Assembly: GCF_950023065.1 (NCBI RefSeq)
Contig: NC_088679.1
Coordinates: 47,988,001 to 48,052,000, forward strand
Length of the DNA stretch: 64,000 bases
Origin: Planococcus citri
Lineage: Eukaryota; Arthropoda; Insecta; Hemiptera; Pseudococcidae
Reading direction: 5' to 3'
The notes under the pieces were generated by a model that saw only the letters and a list, made by a program, of their open reading frames with translations, was not told the origin of the DNA and did not search any database. Below are positions 57,839 through 64,000 of this stretch, piece after piece. The translations under genes and the position numbers were made by a program. Each line of letters begins with the position of its first letter. Position 1 is the stretch's first letter.

Positions 57839-60800
57839 ATGCGATCGACGTTAAGTACACTGATGCTGCCTTTTGCATTACAATTATTGGTTACAATATC
57901 GGGAGTATTTGGTAATCCTGATGCGAAACGATTGTACGATGATCTGCTCAGCAGCTACAATCGACTCATTAGACCGGTATCCAATAATACAGATACTATC
58001 TTGGTGAAACTCGGACTCAGGCTATCTCAGCTCATAGAATTGGTAAGATTATAGTTCATAGCTCTTCTCTTCTTTCAAGTGCTACACATGTTGAGAAATT
58101 TACAAACTAGCAATCGAAAAAAAGAGGCGTGTGCCCAAAACCCGACGTCGTTTCGTGTATTGTTCTCGCGGTGCTAATTTCGTTGTACTCGTATGTGATA
58201 TTGATTTGTAACTGCAACCGTTTTTGATAAATCAAAATTATACCTTTGGTTCGAGTGATGAAGTAATATGAAAATAACGTTCAGATACAACACAAACACA
58301 ACAATCGATTTTCTATCCGGATGGATTAAGTATATTTTTTAAATGTGATTTTGGAAATTTGTTCGAAAAAACTACCTAATCAATACGAGTAGGTAACTGA
58401 GGCTAAAAACATTGTTTTTTTAGTTGATCGTTTCCCTCTCAAGTCCACATTTTGTCATTTTGAAACTTTGATTACTTGCACCATAGGTAGTATGTACAAT
58501 GTGAGAGAATGTAAGATGTGTTAATAGGTACCTATAGTTTTTAAAATCAAACCAATTCTATTTATCCCATTGCCAAATCGAATACTCAAATGTTTCAAAA
58601 AATGCTCTCTCTCGATGCTGAAAAGCAGTACATATATTTTCATTGTGATTCTGAGAGAAGTTGATGAAATTGCATAACTGTATATTTGTAGGGAGTTATT
58701 CATAAAACATGCATAGGATTCATTAGAAGGGGATTAGATAAATAAATTAGGCACAATATTTCTCATTAATGATTTTCAATTAACGCATTAGGTAAGTATC
58801 AATTTTGCATCTCACGTTTTCATAAATACCCATTGTATATTGTACGTTTGATAAATATGCCTATATTTATACGTACGATTGACGTTTACCTCGAAAAATC
58901 AATCCACTCGCTATTTATTCAAATAATATATACCTACGTTGAAGCTATTTCAACGCTGAATACAAACGTAAACGTGAAATACAAATATTGGTTGGATTTT
59001 TCAACTTACGCAGATTCAGTAGTGGATTTAAAATTGTTTACATAGCGGGCTATCTGTAAACCGACGTTCTTGCCTATTTTCATTTCTTTCTGAAGTTTGA
59101 GAGCGCATGCTAAAGATGAGTTCATGCTATGTGTGTGTGTTCGTTGTGAGCCAAAAGTAAAAATTTTCTTCGATTAATAACGAAACACAGCAGGAAACTC
59201 GTATACAGGGAAAAATAACCTGAACGCTTAGGCGTCAGTCAAATTTGATTACTAGGGTTTAAAGTAGGTAGGTACTTACCTATCAATATAAATTTTGCTT
59301 TGTGTAGTAATTTTACTCGTCTTGAGATTGATATGTATGGATTTATCAGTTGGATGACGATTGTTCAGCTCTCAGCAACAAACCACGTGTAGAAATCCTT
59401 TTTTTAACTGGTCACTGTATCAGGGGCTAGAATGATATAAAATAAAAGCTAAGATGTATTAGAGAGGTTTAATTTTGGATAATCAGCTGAAAGTTTAATT
59501 TTTTGTAACTTTTTGATCAGATTTTTTGTAACTTCAATCTCTTAGACGAGTTTGATAATTGTTATTTGAGTTATTTGACTCAAAATAATTGTTTTATATG
59601 ATCTCTATTTCAATTTGTAGAGCATGCTTTAAAAAAGTAGGTAATTTTCAAAAGTAAAATGTAGAAAAAAATGTACTTTTTCAGTTTTCATTAAGTAAAA
59701 AAGATATGAATTCAGAAAAGATTTTTTGAATGATAGGGGATATTGATTGTACATAGTGGACTAGTGGATTTGAAAGTGCATGTTGAGTTCGAATATCACC
59801 TTATCTTTTCGAACCTACGTCTTTACCTCTCTCTCGCCCCATTCCTTTACATGTTATCAAAATACTAAAAAATTGAATTTATGATCATTTTGCTTCGAAC
59901 AAACCATTTTATACTAAAATATGGAAATTGATGAAAAGTTTAAACATACTCGTAGGTCGATTTTTGAAACGAAATACTTTTTGAGGAAGGAGCGGAATTG
60001 GAAGAAACCGTTAGAAGGGAAGCGGGAATTATTCCAATTTCCAATTCATTTGTAAAACACTAACGCGAATCAACTCCTTGAAAATTCACGAATACGTGCT
60101 CAAATCATATCTCCTCGTGTTTTACACCAGCCGCGCTAAAAATACATACGTATGTTAATAGATTTGCATAACCAGTTCGCCGTAAATACAGTAAAATTCA
60201 CACCGGTAAAGCCACTGTATTCCACATCAACTTCATCCAGAAATCAGATCCTCTCATACAGCTTAATGTTATTATAAGTTCCCTGGGACGGTTCCATTAC
60301 CACCTTAGCCAGATGGAAGCAGGGGGCATTTATTCTCCCCCATTCGTAGTTTCTTGTGAAACTTTCAAAATTTGAAAGCTTTTAGGTATGTAGGTATCTA
60401 CCTCTAAATTGGTCAAATTAAGAGAAAAATCATGTTGCAGAGCTTCCAAGAGAATGGATGTGAGATTGTGAAATTCTAAATCAACAGTTAGGTATATTCT
60501 TATTTGAAAACCTGAAAATTTACAAGGTTTTACAATCGTATAGAGAAGTTGGAAGGCACCATTGAGAAATTTGAAAAAATTAGGATTCCCCTGGCGGATA
60601 TAGTGGTCTTCATTACGCAGTATATACTTACTCGAAATAGGATTAATAATGAACACACTGTAATTTATCGTAAAAAAAAAGACTACAAAATTGATAGGAA
60701 ACCAAAAACGTTTTATTTGATTATTTTCACAAACATGATTTAACAGATTATCCGACTATTCGAAACCACAAATGTAGCGCAATTAAAACACGTTAAGTGG

Positions 60801-63040
60801 AAAATTAATTTTCATAATTTCTTTTAATAGGTATAATTAGCAACGGAGAGGCAAGAGCGAAATAAGTACATAATAAGTAAGGCGTAAAATTTCATGTTTC
60901 AATAGCATCTATATATGCTCTACCTACCTACTCTAATACGGATAATTATTCATATTGTATAGCACAACCTGAAAGAAATTACGATGTATATATTCTAAAA
61001 AATTGAAATTAATCCGTAATTTTCATCTATTCGCGAATGAAGATAATTAAGAAAACTGCTTGTTGAACAAAACAATGAGATCTCATCATTTTCCATTTGT
61101 TTATCATACGTAGATAGGTACTTACCAGTACAAGTACTTGAACGCTTCAGTAATCTTACGATTTTTGTTTTTCATTTTTCGTTTTGGTATATATTTTAAA
61201 AAGAGATTTAAAAAAGTAATTAGTAGGTATGTAAGTACCTACTGTATGGGTCATTGCGTCTAATTTAGCTGGAAAGGAAAAAAAATACGCAGTTTGTTTA
61301 GAGGCTTTTCACGAAGAGTTCTGCAAAATAAGTTGTGAATCTATTGTATAGGTACACTTATTTTTTTACTTACCTATGCTCACGCGTTCGATATTTTGCT
61401 CAAGTTTGAAATAAATAGATATTATAGATGGGAAATATGACATTTAGGACTTTAAAATCTTCTAAAAAATTTAAAGAGTTCGATGAAATATTAAAATACA
61501 ACGCGTTTCATTAATAAAGCTCGACTCGTTATTTCTATGCAGTTATGTATCTAGATGATTTTTTTCTCATTGATTCGGTATTTTTGTTATGTTTCAGAAC
61601 TTGAAGGACCAAATTTTAACGACTAACGTCTGGCTGGAACATGTAAGTATTACTTGTAGAATTTCAAAACAGTAGAATCTTGGGAAGAATAATTTGTGTC
61701 AACTTCGTACGTTCATTTAAAAATGTTACAAAGATCGGCCATTTACATATCATCTGTTTTGATTCTAAATTTTTTTAAATATTTTGTGGCCAAAATTGGT
61801 GCTGATTTTATATATGTACTTGAAGCATTCTTTCGGTTTATCTTCGTTTTGAAAATAATGTAGATTGTCTAATTAAATTTCATTTTTACCTCGTGGGATT
61901 TTTAGAAATGTTTGTCAGATAACATTAAAATATTTTCACATTTTTGACGTTGAAATTTATTCTGGACCCTTTTGGAAAACGAAAGTCCCGAAGAAACCTT
62001 GTTTTCAAATAATGAATAACTTTTATTACCGAAGAAAATTGAATCTCTGGCAATGAATGTTCTAAGGCGGATAAAAATAGGTACACTGAAACGTTGATTT
62101 ATTGTGATAAAAATCGTGTCCATCTCTATAAAACTTCTTTAATAAAGGAATAAGGTGATTTTTGTTCGGAAAAAAGTCGATCGAGCTTCTTTTTGAGCTA
62201 AACTTTGCTTAAGTTAATAAAAAAATTGGTTCCTATATCTATTTATCTACCTACCTACTTACCATTAATATGTATTACATAAGATGTTCCGCAAAATATC
62301 TTTCCTCAGAGTTTTTTTTAGAGCAATAAAAGACATATACAGTTCTGTTGCTTTAGTGTTCCATTCATCACGAGAATTTCATTTGCAAATTTTCAAACCA
62401 CCCTCTTAAATATCAAGATAGACCATAGACATCCCGTCTACCGAATTTGCTTGTTTCTCGTATCTGGTTACCTTCAAATTCGAAGTCTGACAGACATTTT
62501 ATCAGACACCTTGTATCGTAGGTAGATTTACATTTTCTGTACTCAACCTTAGATGGGTATTTTTATAACATTTCAAATTCTTCATGAATATATGCTACAC
62601 CCTTTCAAAATCAAACAAAGAAATATCATTATTGTTGTATTTAAAAAACAAACACTCATCGTGAAAAAATAAATATTCGAAACCTCGCTGAAATTGTTAT
62701 ACCTACGATGAAAAGTAATAATCCGTTTTTAAATGAATCCAAAAAAGGCATACATATTCATCTTGATGATAGCTAGAAAATCTTCATTTTAAACATTACG
62801 TCACTAAGGACACACTACACGAGCTGTAAACTACACGAAAGAGTTGACTATTTTTTTTCAGCGAATATTTTATTTTCTAGAACTTTTGCTCATTGTAGAG
62901 TTTGCGAATACAATTTGAATTAATCCGTAGGAATGGAACGATGATAAATTCACATGGGAGCCGGCTGAATACGGAGGAGTTACAGAACTTTACGTGCCAT
63001 CTGAACACATTTGGTTGCCCGATATTGTACTGTATAATAA
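57839..63040 (+). CDS. Second nicotinic acetylcholine receptor subunit (5' part)
   Basis: Partial; it continues beyond the window. Exons 57839-58042, 61598-61642 and 62931-63040 give 119 complete codons. The ATG at 57839 begins a signal peptide (MRSTLSTLMLPFALQLLVTI), then NPDAKRLYDDLLSSYNRLIR and NNTDTILVKLGLRLSQLIEL. Exon 2 is NLKDQILTTNVWLEH. Exon 3 is EWNDDKFTWEPAEYGGVTEL, then YVPSEHIWLPDIVLYN. These are the N-terminal ligand-binding segments of an insect nAChR subunit of the alpha2/alpha8 (Drosophila beta2) type. The Cys-loop and loop C lie outside the window, so alpha versus beta cannot be decided. Exons 2 and 3 have exactly the same lengths (45 and 110) as in the head-to-head neighbour. 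Another in-frame ATG is at 57863. Confidence 0.92.
58043..61597 (+). other. Intron 1 of the second nAChR gene
   Basis: AT-rich, no exon or element supported. It contains a CCAGTTCGCCGTAAATACAG word at about 60171-60190, related to words at 42957 and 47640. Confidence 0.4.
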
Positions 63041-64000
63041 GTAAGTGCCTATGTGATGTTATTTTCACAAAATTCCACCTTGTTGGCTTGTTTCCGCTGA
63101 AACTATAAGTAGCCACGTTTGAAGATATAGCTATGTAGTTTGCACGTTTGTGTTTTGAAAACATTATTATTGCAATACCGAAACACAAGAGTAGGTACTT
63201 ACCTACGTGTAATTAATTTATCTGGTTGGCGTAGCAGCATGAATTTATTAAATGGCTGTTTCGTTTTTAAAAATTAGTAGAATTTTGAATGCAATCAGGT
63301 ATTTGGCGAGCAACATTATCAGAAGTTCGCGAATCCAGGGGTGGTTTCAACGTTTTATCTCGTGCTCAAATTATTGATCGTTAATGTGGGGGATATATAG
63401 GTATTTTGAGAAATGGAAATCTGACATTTTATTTAAATTAATAAAGTAGAAGTAATTTGCATTTGTGCCTAATGTCTACGCTTACACGTCCACAAGAATT
63501 TTCATTTCGCGTAGTAGGTATACGCGTACGCTGGTACGTGGTTTGTTTACCTGCATTTTTTATCAACCAAATAAATAGAGGTATATAAATTTAGTCTCTA
63601 CCTACTAAATTGGCCACTTCTTAAGTTTTAGCAGCCTGCGTTAGATTTAAAATATTTGACTCGCTTGGCCCTTGATTTAATTGAAGGGATTTTTGAATTG
63701 TACTTCATTTTTGAAAATTTTGAAGTAATCTAGTGTTTTCATATTCCCCCCCCCTCTTCTTTCATATCCTCAATTTTCAGCCAATTTAATGATCCACTTT
63801 TTAGAAATTCAAGTTAAGCAACAAGTGGCAAAAACGACAGGGACTCATACGAAGCCAAAATCCAATTCAAATAGTTAACGTTTCAGTAGGTAATTTGTAT
63901 CTCACTTTTAAAACATTTTTCCTGTTTTAAAATTTTTTGATTGCAAAAAAAAGGAGCAAAAGGATGGGTTTTATTCAAGAATTACTCGATATAATAATTT
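63041..64000 (+). other. Intron 3 of the second nAChR gene, to window end
   Basis: No coding sequence recognised after the donor GTAAGT at 63041. The next exon, expected to begin with the ADG-type segment before the Cys-loop, is not in the window. Confidence 0.4.

Overview
This window is nuclear DNA from an insect. It is AT-rich, and its genes are cut into short exons by canonical GT/AG introns. The gene set (vap-type RasGAP, kish, three DM4/DM12-family secreted proteins, a CRAL-TRIO lipid-transfer protein, two nicotinic acetylcholine receptor alpha-type subunits) is arthropod. The very frequent TAGGTAC/GTAGGTACCTAC words in noncoding DNA and the heavy load of palindromic repeats fit a sternorrhynchan hemipteran (mealybug- or aphid-like). 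That placement is an inference with low certainty. All exon chains below were joined by hand from reading frame, splice sites and family conservation, and every intact chain closes in frame.

Layout. 1-2344 (+): the 3' part of a RASA1/vap RasGAP (end of PH domain, C2 domain, complete GAP domain). 3196-3563 (-): a complete kish/TMEM167 gene, convergent with vap, whose first coding exon holds only the ATG. 5018-5830 (+), 7913-8936 (+) and 12161-13967 (-): three DM4/DM12 paralogues. The third has lost the GT of one splice donor. 16.9-37.65 kb (+): a CRAL-TRIO (alpha-tocopherol-transfer-protein-like) gene with six coding exons and long introns packed with transposable elements. 38700-53762 (-): a complete nAChR alpha subunit, alpha1-like, six coding exons, 556 aa. 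57839 to beyond the window end (+): the first three coding exons of a second nAChR subunit, head-to-head with the first and with the same exon plan.

Mobile DNA. A Ty3/gypsy LTR retrotransposon (21182-25804, minus strand) has apparently identical 200-bp LTRs, a 5-bp target duplication and an intact gag-pol ORF, so it is very young. It lies in intron 1 of the CRAL-TRIO gene. Four long palindromes (about 9664-10875, 14431-15820, 18853-19936, 31970-33562), each with arms of roughly 0.45-0.8 kb around a short spacer, would fold into very long hairpins; one or two of them lie inside CRAL-TRIO introns. A three-level nest sits in the last CRAL-TRIO intron: a hAT-like element (33598-37350, 8-bp target duplication) holds a second hAT-like element (34561-37046, 8-bp duplication), which holds a third inverted-repeat element (about 35618-36695). 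Smaller inverted-repeat elements lie at 27012-27773, 30305-30532, 47327-47491 and 48845-48986.

I found no CRISPR, rRNA or confidently identifiable tRNA. The best candidates for something unusual are the set of giant hairpin repeats inside gene introns, the Russian-doll hAT nest, and the divergent nAChR pair.
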